The notes beneath the pieces are model-generated. The model made no database searches and was not told the DNA's origin. It was given only the letters and a program-made list of their open reading frames with translations. Made by a program: the position numbers and the translations under genes. A stretch of DNA of 46,976 nucleotides, from the NCBI GenBank assembly GCA_964511495.1, contig CAZEFT010000022.1, forward strand, positions 1 through 46,976, given 5' to 3'. The DNA is from Litorimonas sp964511495 (GTDB lineage: Bacteria > Pseudomonadota > Alphaproteobacteria > Caulobacterales > Maricaulaceae). Each line of letters opens with the position of its first letter. Positions within the stretch are counted from its first letter, which is position 1. Shown here in pieces: positions 23,608 to 33,700 of the stretch.

Positions 23608-26388
23608 ATGTCGCAATCTTTGGCTACATCCATTCGCACACTCTTATTGGCCTCTGCGGCTGGTCTGACATTGGTCGCTTGTGGAGGCGGAACAACGTCG
23701 TCCCCGGGCAATACAAACTCAGTTATTGTAAACCCGCCGACAAGTGGTGGCGGTGGAGTCGCGGCTGATGTGGACCTCGTTCCGGGCGGAAGCTGTACGA
23801 CGGGCACTGCTCTTGAAACAATCGAGAATGCCGGTGCGACCGTTCGAGCTTGTGTGATCCAAGGCACGATCACGACAAATCTGACTTTAGACGCCAATAT
23901 CGGTTACGCGCTGGACGGTGCGGTCTTTGTGGGGCAGGACGGTGGCGCAAATGTGCAGTTGACTATCCCGGCCGGAACAACAGTTTTTGGTAAAGCCGGG
24001 AATGATGCGCTCTTCGTGACGCGCGGCTCTCGCATCAATGCGGTGGGGAACGCCAATGAGCCGATTATCTTTACCTCAATCCAAGACGTTCAAGGCACGG
24101 TAAATGCCGAAACAGATCGCGGGCTCTGGGGTGGTTTGGTCTTGAGCGGTTTTGCGCCAATCAATGATTGTAATGACAATAATGCGACAGGCGGTACAGC
24201 CCAATGCGTGAAGTCTGGTGAAGGCGGTTCAGGATTGTTTGGCGGCGATCAGCCGGGCGACTCTTCCGGTGCTCTCAGCTATGTGCAGGTCAAATATGCG
24301 GGCTTTAAATTCAATGATGAAGACGAGTTGAACGGCATTGCTTTTCAAGGCGTTGGCTCCGGCACACAATGTGACCATATCCAAGTCCATAATAATGCCG
24401 ATGATGGTGTCGAATTTTTCGGCGGCACAGTTGAGTGTGAATATCTGGTTCTCACAGGTATCGGTGATGACAGTATTGACTGGACTGACGGTTGGCAGGG
24501 TAAGCTGCAATATGCTTTGGTTCTGCAAGCTGATGACGATGGCGATCAGGGCATCGAAGCGGATAATCGCGGCGGTGACAATGATGTGACGCCGCGTTCT
24601 AACCCGAGCATAGCCAATGTCACCATGATCGGTCAGCAAGACATCGGTGCATTATTCCGCGAAGGCACAGCCGGTAATTTTTGTAACTTTGTCGTCACAG
24701 GCTTTGGCGATGGTGGCCTCGACCTCGATAACACCGCGACTCATAACCAAGCCAATGCGGGTAATTTGACGGTCGATTCTTGGCTGCTCGACAATGCGAC
24801 CAATGTGATAAATGAAGATGCAGGTTTTGACGCGCAGGCCTTTTATGACGGACGCAGCAATACGGTAGAAGGCAATAACTCGCTTTCCGCAGAAGGCTTG
24901 CCCGGAACGTCAGAATTAGCGGTTCCTGCCTGTGATCTCAGCATTGCGCCTTATGGCGCGTTTTTCGACAATGTCGATTATATTGGCGCGTTTAGCGATA
25001 CAGATACAACAGACAGCAATTGGGCAACAGGTTGGACATTTAATGTCTTCCAAGATGTCACGGAATGCCCCGTTGGCACATTCGCCACGGGTGAAAACCT
25101 GCAAGGCAAGGATGTCTGCGAACTTGCCGGACGTTATACTTCTAATCTGCGGTTGAATAATAACTTTCACTATCAATTAGACGGTGCGGTCTTCATCGGC
25201 GAAGATGCAGGCGCTGATGCTACGGCTCCAATCGCCGGAGCACGCACGGCGATTTTAACAATCGATCCCGGAACAACATTATTCGGCGCGAGCGGAAATG
25301 ACTTCCTGTCCATTCAGCGCGGTTCGCAAATTCGTTCTAACGGAACACCGACAGCGCCTGTTATCCTGACAAGTCGCCAAGATATGCTGGGCACGGCCAC
25401 AGCGTCGAGCCGTGGTCAATGGGGCGGCTTAGTCATTAACGGGCGGGCACCAATCAATGACTGTAATGATAACGCCGCGACAGGCGGTACTGCGGATTGT
25501 GTGAAATCTGGCGAGGGTGGCTCAGGCCTCTTTGGCGGTAATACGCCTGAGGATAATAGCGGCAATCTGCTTTACACACGCGTTCAATATGCAGGTTTTA
25601 AATTTAACGACGAAGACGAGTTGAACGGCATTGCATTCCAAGGCGTCGGTTCCGGTACTTTGGTTGATTATATTCAGGTCCATAATAACGCTGATGACGG
25701 CATTGAATTTTTTGGGGGTACGGTCAATGCAAAGCACGTCCTGTTAACAGGAAATGGCGATGATAGTATGGATTGGACAGATGGTTGGACGGGTAAAGCC
25801 CAATATGTGATCATCAGCCAAGCCTCTGACGATGGCGACCAGGGCATTGAAGCGGATAACCGCGGCGGCGATAATGACGTTACTCCGCGTTCTGCGCCAA
25901 AATTATCAAACTTCACCTTAGTGGGTGCACAAGACATCGGCATGTTATTGCGCGAAGGCACAGCGGGTGAATTTTATAACGGAATTATCACAGGCTTTGG
26001 GGATGGTGGTATCGATATTGATACGACGGCTTCTGCCCAACAGGCGACAAATGGCGCACTGACATTCGACTCAATTTATGTGGTCGATAACACGCCGAAC
26101 CTTGTGACAGATAATGCCGTCGAAGATGCCGCTCTATTGGCGGCTTTTAATGGCGGTTCCAATAATGTCGACGGTGATGCGCAAAACCCATCCCAAGACA
26201 GCACATTATCGGCTGAATTTGCACCGGGCGCCAATGAGCAAGCGGTAACGCCAACTGACCCGTCTTTGGTCGATCCGTTCTTTGACAGCGTGGCCTATGT
26301 CGGCGCGGTCGAGAATGCGAGCGATGATTGGTTCAAAGGTTGGACACTCTTGCCGTCAACTAATGGCCAAGCCGCTTCCAACGAATAA
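23608..26388 (+). CDS. Lipoprotein with two tandem beta-helix-like domains
   Basis: 926 residues from ATG 23608 (GAGGA five bases upstream; earlier in-frame starts lack a good site). The lipobox LVAC puts lipidation at Cys25. Two homologous halves follow, about residues 82-500 and 504-920, each starting with LDGAVF, then TIPAGTTVFG or TIDPGTTLFG, GLWGGLVLSGFAPINDC, a long near-identical block (GFKFNDEDELNGIAFQGVGSG), VHNNADDG, DWTDGW and GDQGIEADNRGGDNDVTPRS. The regular short strands and Asp/Gly/Asn-rich turns suggest a right-handed parallel beta-helix with possible Ca2+ sites. It precedes a TonB-dependent receptor in the same direction, so it may be its surface substrate-capturing partner. 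The substrate is unknown. Confidence 0.78.
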   Translation: MSQSLATSIRTLLLASAAGLTLVACGGGTTSSPGNTNSVIVNPPTSGGGGVAADVDLVPGGSCTTGTALETIENAGATVRACVIQGTITTNLTLDANIGYALDGAVFVGQDGGANVQLTIPAGTTVFGKAGNDALFVTRGSRINAVGNANEPIIFTSIQDVQGTVNAETDRGLWGGLVLSGFAPINDCNDNNATGGTAQCVKSGEGGSGLFGGDQPGDSSGALSYVQVKYAGFKFNDEDELNGIAFQGVGSGTQCDHIQVHNNADDGVEFFGGTVECEYLVLTGIGDDSIDWTDGWQGKLQYALVLQADDDGDQGIEADNRGGDNDVTPRSNPSIANVTMIGQQDIGALFREGTAGNFCNFVVTGFGDGGLDLDNTATHNQANAGNLTVDSWLLDNATNVINEDAGFDAQAFYDGRSNTVEGNNSLSAEGLPGTSELAVPACDLSIAPYGAFFDNVDYIGAFSDTDTTDSNWATGWTFNVFQDVTECPVGTFATGENLQGKDVCELAGRYTSNLRLNNNFHYQLDGAVFIGEDAGADATAPIAGARTAILTIDPGTTLFGASGNDFLSIQRGSQIRSNGTPTAPVILTSRQDMLGTATASSRGQWGGLVINGRAPINDCNDNAATGGTADCVKSGEGGSGLFGGNTPEDNSGNLLYTRVQYAGFKFNDEDELNGIAFQGVGSGTLVDYIQVHNNADDGIEFFGGTVNAKHVLLTGNGDDSMDWTDGWTGKAQYVIISQASDDGDQGIEADNRGGDNDVTPRSAPKLSNFTLVGAQDIGMLLREGTAGEFYNGIITGFGDGGIDIDTTASAQQATNGALTFDSIYVVDNTPNLVTDNAVEDAALLAAFNGGSNNVDGDAQNPSQDSTLSAEFAPGANEQAVTPTDPSLVDPFFDSVAYVGAVENASDDWFKGWTLLPSTNGQAASNE

Positions 26389-26423
26389 TGGCTGCGCAAG
26401 TATATTTGCGCCCATTACCCCAC

Positions 26424-26447
26424 CACTTGCCGAAGATTCGGCAAGTG
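26424..26447 (+). promoter_or_regulatory. Intercistronic stem-loop between lipoprotein and receptor genes
   Basis: CACTTGCCGAA and TTCGGCAAGTG form an 11-bp inverted repeat around GA, with no T-run afterwards. It lies 36 bp after the lipoprotein stop. A hairpin of this kind could set relative expression of the two genes by protecting the upstream mRNA, or act as a partial terminator. Confidence 0.5.
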
Positions 26448-26565
26448 CAGGGCTGGTGGTCTCTAACCTCATCACCGGCCCGTCTCTTACAAATAATGTC
26501 TCACGTCTTCAACAGAAACGCGGGACGGCTTGTTCAAAGCCAACGCATTAAACCGGAACAGTCTT

Positions 26566-29211
26566 ATGTCTCATAATTTCAAACTGTCACATGTCGCCAC
26601 CCGAAAAAAATCGTTCGGATTAAAAAGCCTGTTGCTGACAAGCTTTTTGTGTGGCGCAGCACCTGCTTTCGCACAGACATCTGATGCGCCCGCCACGGAA
26701 CCGACTGATGAAGTCATTACCGCCGGTGTTTTCGTCCCGAATGAAAAACGTATCACATCGGAAATCACCTCTGTTCTTGATGAAGAGATTTTTGATACAA
26801 TCGGGGCAGGGGATATTGCCTCAGCCCTGACACGTGTCACGGGCTTGTCACTCTCTCGCGGAAAATTTGTCATCGTGCGCGGTCTTAACGAACGCTACGC
26901 CTCCGCCACGCTAAACGGATCCCCTTTACCGTCACCCGAGCCTCTGCGTCGTGTTGCGCCCTTGGACCTGTTCCCGACTTCCCTGTTAAGCGATGTGGTT
27001 GTGCAAAAGACCTATAGTCCAGAATTTTCCGGTGAATTTGGTGGTGGCGCAATTGGTTTATCGACCAAAGCTATTCCGGATGACAAATTTCTCGACCTAT
27101 CTATCTCGGGCAGTTTCAATACGGAAACATCGCTCGAAGAAGGCCTCGTTTACCAAGGGGGCGGATCAGACTGGATTGGATTTGATGACGGCACGCGGGA
27201 CTTGCCTGTCTTGGCCGATAATGGTCAAGTCGCTCCCGGTGAAAACTTCAATGTTTTTGAGACCTTTGTGATTGATCAGGATAATAAACTCCCGGCGAAT
27301 TTCGGGGGTCGTGTTTCTGCTGGTAACGCTTTCGACTTTGACAATGGACAGCGCGTTGGCGTGTTGGCTACGCTTGGCTATAGCAATGATTGGGAAACCC
27401 GTCGCGGTGTCTCCCGCACAGTTGGTCTGGATGCCGGTACCCTACAGACTTTGAATGATTTCGAACGCGTTTCTACGGAAAATAAGATTGCTCTGAACGG
27501 GCTTGTGGGCGTCGGATATGAAATCAGCGAAGATCACAGTATCGAAGCGGTCGGTCTGTTCACGCGCCAATCCAGTGCAGAAGTCAGAACGGATATCGGT
27601 TTTGATGCGGGCGAAGATCAAGATCAATTACTTCGCCGTGACAATACAGAATGGATTGAGCGCGAAGTCTATATGGGGCAGCTATTGGGTGAGCATTATG
27701 TGCCGAGCCTGAATGATCTCGAAATCTCTTGGCGTGCATCTTATTCAACAGCCGGACGGGATGCTCCCAACTCGACCTTTTTTGAATATGAAGATGAAAA
27801 CGGCACATTTGTCGCGCAACGCAATAACTTCCGAAATCGCAACCAAGTTGGCTATTCCACATTGGATGATGAGTCGCTCGATGCAGGTATAGATTTTACC
27901 CTGCCGCAAGATATCGGTAATTTTGTCGTCGAGTTTAAAGCGGGGGCGGCTTATCTTGACCGGTCTCGTGACAGCCAAATTACAAACTTCCGGTATGTCC
28001 AAGCCCAAACACTTCCGGACGAGCTGTTGGCCAGTCGTGTTGATTTCCTGTTTTCTGATGCCGTCGTTGAAGGCGGTGTCATTGGAATTGAACGGACAAC
28101 AGGTAACCAAGCCGGTTTCCCCGACTTGTCCTCTTCAGGCTTGGAGGTTTTTGGTGGTTATGTCAGCGCTGATATTGAAGTGAACGAAAATCTGCGCTTG
28201 GCTGGTGGCTTGCGTTATGAGGATTCAGAGCAAACGACTTTGGTCGATCAATCGCTAAATGACACTGCACCCTTTGAGTTTGAGCCTCTGTCAGAGAACT
28301 TCCTGCTTCCCGCAGCGACATTGACTTATACTTTCGCGGATAATTGGCAGCTTCGTTTGGCGGCGTCGAAGACAATCAACCGTCCGCAATTTCGTGAACT
28401 AACACCCCTCATTTTCGTCAATACGGAAACAGAAGAGCGCTTCCTCGGGAACCCGTTCCTGCGAAATTCAAAGTCCACAAACTTTGACGCGCGCTTGGAA
28501 TATTACTTCGCGTCAAACCAATTTGTGACTTTGGGCGGTTTCTATAAAGACTTCACCGATCCGATCGGTGAATTTATCTATAATGGGATTGGTGACTCTA
28601 CGGCGACAAGTTTCTTTAATGCGCCGTCCGCCAAACTTTATGGTGTGGAAGCGGAGTTTGAAAAGCGCTGGGCCTTTGAAGATTTCGGCGTATCGGATGG
28701 TTTCTTTGCGACTAAGGATCTTGTCCTTCGGAGTAACTATACCTTCACCGACTCAAGTGTCGATGCGAATGCACCGATTGCCATTACCATTCCTTCGGCG
28801 GATCCGAATTTGGGAGTCGATCAGCAGATCATCAATGGTACAGGTTTGTTCGAGGACGGTCAGAAATTACAGGGCCAGTCAGACCATTTGGCGAATTTGC
28901 AAATTGGCATTGAAGATTTCGAGAAGAATTACGAAGCGACATTATTGTTGAACTACTCATCAGAGCGTATCCGCGCTTATGGTGATCAACGCGGTCGCCC
29001 GCCAATTATTGAACAGCTTCCGCTCTCTCTTGATTTCGTCTTTAACTGGGATGTTGAAGTCCGCGGCGGTGAGTATGAATTGGGTTTTAAGGTTCAAAAC
29101 ATCCTGAATGATAAATATGAAGCGACGCAAAGCTTTAATGATACGACAATCGTGGTCGATAATTATGATATCGGAACGACCTTTGCCGCGAGCCTAAAAC
29201 GCCGCTTTTAA
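26566..29211 (+). CDS. TonB-dependent outer-membrane receptor
   Basis: 881 residues from ATG 26566, which begins the signal peptide (SLLLTSFLCGAAPAFAQ); a TTG 36 bases upstream is less likely. A TonB-box-like segment (TDEVITAGVF) is followed by a plug domain (AGDIASALTRVTGLSLSRGKFVIVRGLNERYASATLNGSPLPSPEP) and a 22-stranded-type barrel ending in Phe (FAASLKRRF). RPQFRELTPLIF and GNPFLRNSKSTNFD are typical barrel segments. It should import a large or scarce nutrient through the outer membrane using TonB energy. It follows the beta-helix lipoprotein, its likely partner. The promoter elements upstream of that gene hint at phosphate control, which is unproven. A terminator at 29234 closes the unit. 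Confidence 0.9.
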   Translation: MSHNFKLSHVATRKKSFGLKSLLLTSFLCGAAPAFAQTSDAPATEPTDEVITAGVFVPNEKRITSEITSVLDEEIFDTIGAGDIASALTRVTGLSLSRGKFVIVRGLNERYASATLNGSPLPSPEPLRRVAPLDLFPTSLLSDVVVQKTYSPEFSGEFGGGAIGLSTKAIPDDKFLDLSISGSFNTETSLEEGLVYQGGGSDWIGFDDGTRDLPVLADNGQVAPGENFNVFETFVIDQDNKLPANFGGRVSAGNAFDFDNGQRVGVLATLGYSNDWETRRGVSRTVGLDAGTLQTLNDFERVSTENKIALNGLVGVGYEISEDHSIEAVGLFTRQSSAEVRTDIGFDAGEDQDQLLRRDNTEWIEREVYMGQLLGEHYVPSLNDLEISWRASYSTAGRDAPNSTFFEYEDENGTFVAQRNNFRNRNQVGYSTLDDESLDAGIDFTLPQDIGNFVVEFKAGAAYLDRSRDSQITNFRYVQAQTLPDELLASRVDFLFSDAVVEGGVIGIERTTGNQAGFPDLSSSGLEVFGGYVSADIEVNENLRLAGGLRYEDSEQTTLVDQSLNDTAPFEFEPLSENFLLPAATLTYTFADNWQLRLAASKTINRPQFRELTPLIFVNTETEERFLGNPFLRNSKSTNFDARLEYYFASNQFVTLGGFYKDFTDPIGEFIYNGIGDSTATSFFNAPSAKLYGVEAEFEKRWAFEDFGVSDGFFATKDLVLRSNYTFTDSSVDANAPIAITIPSADPNLGVDQQIINGTGLFEDGQKLQGQSDHLANLQIGIEDFEKNYEATLLLNYSSERIRAYGDQRGRPPIIEQLPLSLDFVFNWDVEVRGGEYELGFKVQNILNDKYEATQSFNDTTIVVDNYDIGTTFAASLKRRF

Positions 29212-29233
29212 GACAAGCGTCAAAATCAGAATC

Positions 29234-29260
29234 AAAACCGGGCTATGAGCCCGGTTTTTT
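29234..29260 (+). terminator. Rho-independent terminator after the TonB-dependent receptor
   Basis: An 11-bp perfect stem (AAAACCGGGCT and AGCCCGGTTTT) with an ATG loop runs into a T-tract at 29255-29260, 22 bp after the receptor stop. Confidence 0.93.
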
Positions 29261-29337
29261 ATTGGCGGGTGAGAAATTAACGCGGAAACCGCGCTTTATC
29301 CCCTAAGAATTGTTTGAAAACCATAAAAACCTTTCGC

Positions 29338-29361
29338 TTTTCAATAAAAATTTATTGAAAA
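29338..29361. promoter_or_regulatory. AT-rich perfect dyad upstream of the RND operon
   Basis: TTTTCAATAAA and TTTATTGAAAA form a perfect 11-bp inverted repeat around AA, 62 bp before the adaptor start. RND pump operons are often controlled by TetR- or MarR-type repressors binding such dyads. No regulator gene is adjacent, so the binder is unknown. Confidence 0.5.
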
Positions 29362-29423
29362 ACAATAATTATGCTGTTATCCAGTCCCCATAACCGATGT
29401 GCCAATCGGTAAAGGAGGCGAAT

Positions 29424-30725
29424 ATGCAGGAGTCTGGAAAGACCCAAGAACCGTTAAGTCATAACGGACACTCAAATTTAGACATTCCCATGCACGGAGA
29501 AGGGGGCGAGCGCAAAAAGCTGTGGATTTGGCGCGTTTTCGGTTTCATCCTGCCCGTTCTCGTCATTGTTCTCGCCATTGGCGGGTTCATCGGGATGAGT
29601 GCTCTAAAGCCTCAGCCTGAGGAAAAGAAAGAGGAAGCAAAAGCTATTCCCGTCTTAACGACAGGCGCAAAGATTGGTGACGTTACCCTCACGGTGAAAG
29701 CGCAAGGCGAGGTTCAGCCTCGCACGCAAATTAATATTGTACCGCAGATCAGCGGGCAAATCACCTATATGTCCTCAAAATTTATCGAAGGTGGGGCCTT
29801 TAAAAAGGGTGAGTTGCTTGTCCGAATTGATCCGGAGGAATTTCAACTGCGCGTCACTCAGGCTCAAGCAGGTGTCACACAGGCCGAAACCGTTGTGGCG
29901 AGAGAAATATCCGAGTCCGATATTGCCCGCCGTGATTGGGAAGAATTAGGACGAGGCGGCACACCCTCTGCCTTGACATTACGAGAGCCGCAACTCGCGG
30001 AAGCGCGCGCTAATTTGGCCTCGGCCAAGGCCCGTCTGGCCGAAGCCGAATTACAACTGGCCCGTACATCTCTTTATGCGCCGTTTAATGGCCGCGTAAC
30101 GATGCGCCATATTGATCAGGGTGAGTTCGTCACGGTCGGCACAAAATTGGGCGAAGTCTATGCCACTGACATTATGGATGTCCGCCTGCCTTTGAGTAAT
30201 CAAGACCTGCGTGAGGCTGGATTGGCCGTTGGGTATATCAGTAAAAAGGGTGAGGGTATTCCCGTTAAGTTGTCCTCCAATGTGGGCGGGCAGTATAGTG
30301 AATGGAGCGGACGGATCGTTCGTACGGATAGTCGTTTTGACAGCAAGTCCCGCGTTCTCTTTGCCTATGTCGAAGTGAATGACCCATTTGGTAAAGGTAT
30401 TATTTCGGGCGCGCCTATGGCTCCCGGCCTATTTGTCGAAGCCGAGGTTGAAGGACAAAAGCTAACCGATGTCATCTTCATTCCACGGGCTGCCCTTCGC
30501 GGTGATGACCAAGTCTATATTGCGAATGAGGATTCGACCTTGTCGATTAAGACAGTGTCCGTTCTGTCATCGGATCGTGAGCGGGCCGTATTGAGTGCGG
30601 GTTTGACCCGAGGAGATCGCGTAATCACATCTCCTATTCGCGGTGTTGCGGATGGGATGAAGATTGAGCGGGTGAAAACAGGCGGTGCTGCCGAAACGCG
30701 TATCGCGTCAGGAGCCAGACCATGA
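29424..30725 (+). CDS. RND efflux periplasmic adaptor (HlyD/AcrA family)
   Basis: 433 residues from ATG 29424, which has a consensus AAAGGAGG (29411-29418) in front. A cytoplasmic N-terminus (PMHGEGGERKKLW) leads into one membrane anchor (VFGFILPVLVIVLAIGGFIGM). A biotinyl-lipoyl-like fold split by a helical hairpin follows (QPRTQINIVPQISGQIT, then AEARANLASAKARLAEAELQLARTSLYAPFNGRV), with a beta-barrel and a membrane-proximal domain. It links an inner-membrane RND pump to an outer-membrane channel. Its stop overlaps the pump's start (ATGA). No TolC-like gene lies in the unit, so a shared channel encoded elsewhere is likely. Confidence 0.9.
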   Translation: MQESGKTQEPLSHNGHSNLDIPMHGEGGERKKLWIWRVFGFILPVLVIVLAIGGFIGMSALKPQPEEKKEEAKAIPVLTTGAKIGDVTLTVKAQGEVQPRTQINIVPQISGQITYMSSKFIEGGAFKKGELLVRIDPEEFQLRVTQAQAGVTQAETVVAREISESDIARRDWEELGRGGTPSALTLREPQLAEARANLASAKARLAEAELQLARTSLYAPFNGRVTMRHIDQGEFVTVGTKLGEVYATDIMDVRLPLSNQDLREAGLAVGYISKKGEGIPVKLSSNVGGQYSEWSGRIVRTDSRFDSKSRVLFAYVEVNDPFGKGIISGAPMAPGLFVEAEVEGQKLTDVIFIPRAALRGDDQVYIANEDSTLSIKTVSVLSSDRERAVLSAGLTRGDRVITSPIRGVADGMKIERVKTGGAAETRIASGARP

Positions 30726-33700
30726 ACCAGATAGTGAAATGGTGGGCCAGTAACCCCGTTGCCGCGAACCTGTTAATGATTATCTGCCTTTTGGGCGGTT
30801 TGGTCAGCTACATTCAAATCGAACGGGAAATGGAGCCTTATGTCGAGTTTCCCGGAGCCTGGACATATGTGTCTTGGCCGGGGGCTTCGCCTCAGGATGT
30901 GGAAGAGCAGATCATTGTGCGGATGGAAGAGGCGCTCTCCGAGATTGAAGGCATAGACAGAATGTGGGCTTTTGCCGGAGAAGGCGGCGGTTCTGTCACC
31001 GTTGTCGGAGACAATAGCACAGATGAAGCCAAATTGATGGCAGACGTGAAGCGTCAAATCGACTCTATCAATGCTTTCCCGCCTGCTGCGGAAGAACCAC
31101 AAATCAATATTTTCCGCTCTCGCGATGAAATGATCCGTTTGGCCGTTTCAGGTGACGACACCGTCAGCGAAAGAGAGCTGAAACGCTTTGCCGAAAAGAC
31201 CCGCCGCGAAGTGGGGCTGTTGGGCTATGTACCGTCGGTCGATCTGTTCGGGGTGAGGGGCGAGGAAGTCTCCATCGAAGTGTCAGAAGATGCTTTGCGG
31301 CAATATGGATTGACGTTGGGTGAGGTTGCCGCCGCTGTGCGAGGCACATCTGTCAATGCTTCATCCGGCAGTGTCCGCACTGATGTTGGCAATATGCAGC
31401 TTCGCACGCGTAATCAGGCCGATACGCAAGCGGATTTTGAAGATATCGTTATTCGTCAGGATGAGAACGGCGCTGTTATTCGCGTTAAAGACATCGCTAC
31501 TGTGATTGACGGTTTTGAACAGGTGAACCTGCTCGCGACCGTGAACGGGAAACGCACGATTTTGGTACAGGTGATGAGTGGCCCGAATATGGACCTTGTC
31601 AAAATGTCCCGCAATGTATCGGATTATGTAAAACGAATTAAAGACGACATGCCTGAGGGCATCACCATTACGGAATGGGAAAATGCCGAGGCAGATTATT
31701 CGGGTCGTATTAATACGATTGCCAAGAATTTCTTTACGGGCTTATTGTTGGTCTGTTTGACATTGATGTTATTCTTGCGTCCGAAAATCGCACTTTGGGT
31801 CTCTGTGGGTATTGCAACGGCTTTTGCCGGAGGCTTGGCGCTGCTTCCTCTTTTTGATGTCTCGTTTAATATGATTTCGACTTTCGCCTTTCTCTTGGTG
31901 ATTGGCGTGATTGTGGATGATGCGATTATTGTTGGCGAGGCTATTCACTTTAAGACCGAAGAAGGTGAGGTGGATTTAGACGCGGCGGTTAATGGAACAG
32001 GTATGGTCATTAAACCGGTCATCTTTGCTGTGTTGACGACCATGATTTTCTTCGCGCCTTGGATGTATCTATCAGGGGGAACCAGCGAGTTTACCCGGGC
32101 TATTTCACTGGTTGTTATCTTAGCTTTGGCGTTCTCTTTGATTGAATCGCTTTTGATCCTGCCGGCGCATTTGGCACATTTGAAGCCTGTCAATCCGAAG
32201 AGCCGTATCATGCGCTTCCAGAATAAAATTTCGGAAAGCCTGATGTGGGTGGCGCGGTCAGTCTATCGCCCGTTGATTTCGAAGGCGTTGAAAAGACGGT
32301 ATTTTACAGCCTCGCTATTTATTGGCTTCATGATCCTGACTGTCGGCTTGGTCAGTAATGGCCTTGTGACGTCAACCTTCTTCCCGGAAGGTGAGTCAGA
32401 CCAGATTGAAATTGATGTGACCTTGCCGGAAGGCACGCCTTATACGCGAACATTGGAAGTGCTGAAGCAAATACAAGACGCGGAACATGAGTTGCAGGAA
32501 GAAATCAAAGCCAAAGACGGAAATTTGATTGAGAACTGGTACACGCGGTCACGGGACAATAATGTCTTGGCCTTGGTAAAACTGGTGCCGCCGGAGACGC
32601 GTGTCATGAAAGCCAAAGATGCGGCTGAACGCCTACGCGAGTTAATTGGTGAAGTGCCGGATGCGGAGAACATCAATGTTAATTATCAAGGTGGCAATAA
32701 TGGCCCGGCCATTCAATATGTCCTGAATGCGAAAGAGTTTGATGATCTTCAGGCTGCCGCTGATGATTTGATGGCGGAGCTGCGAAGCTATGAAGGCGTC
32801 TTCAATGTTGTGAACGATATGGAAAGTGCGTCCGAAGAAGTGCAGTTTGACCTTAAGCCCGGTGCGGAAAGTCTAGGCATTACGACGGCTGATGTCGCGC
32901 GTCAGGTACGTCAGGGCTTCTTTGGCGAAGAAGTGCAACGCTTGCCGAGAGACGGTGAAGATGTGCGAGTTTATGTGCGCTATCCCAGTGCAGATCGTGA
33001 ATCACTCGATTTCTTGAAGTCTATTCGTATCCGGACTGCCGATGGCCGAGAGTTGCCACTTGAAGCGGTCGCCGATTTACGTTTCGAAAAAGGCACAAAC
33101 CGTATTCTGCGTCGGGAGCGTCAGCGCGCCATCGTCGTCAGTGCGGAAGTGGCCTCTGAACGAGCCGAAGAAGTGCGCAATAAACTCAATGATGAGTTCT
33201 TTAACACCTTTGAGCAAATCCACCCGAACGTGACGCGTGGTAATATCGGACGGTCGCAAGAGGAAGCGAGATTCCAAGCGGAATTAATGACCTTGCTCGG
33301 CATCGCCTTATTAGCGGCTTATGTATTGGTGGCGGTGTCATTCAAATCCTATGCAGAACCGATCTTAATCTTATTTGCCGCGATTCCGTTTTGTTATTGC
33401 GGGATGATTGTCGGGCATTTGCTTTTCGGTACGCCTATGTCTGTCTTGTCCATACTGGGTATGTTTGCTGCGGCCGGGGTTGCGGTGAATGATAATCTGG
33501 TCTTGCTGGATTATGTCCATCGCCTTCGTGATAAAGGTGTGGCTGCGGCTGATGCTCTGGTTGAAGCAGGAACGCGCCGGTTCCGTCCTATCCTGTTGAC
33601 GTCGCTGACAACTTTTGTTGGCCTCCTACCGCTCTTGATGGAGCGCTCTTTACAGGCGCAGTGGTTGATTCCGATCGCAATTAGCCTGGCCTTCGGCGTG

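Noticed and set aside
24303..25735. Repeated DNA blocks suspected as a mobile element or assembly artefact
   Set aside because: The blocks are in frame within one lipoprotein gene and differ at many synonymous positions, so they reflect an old domain duplication.
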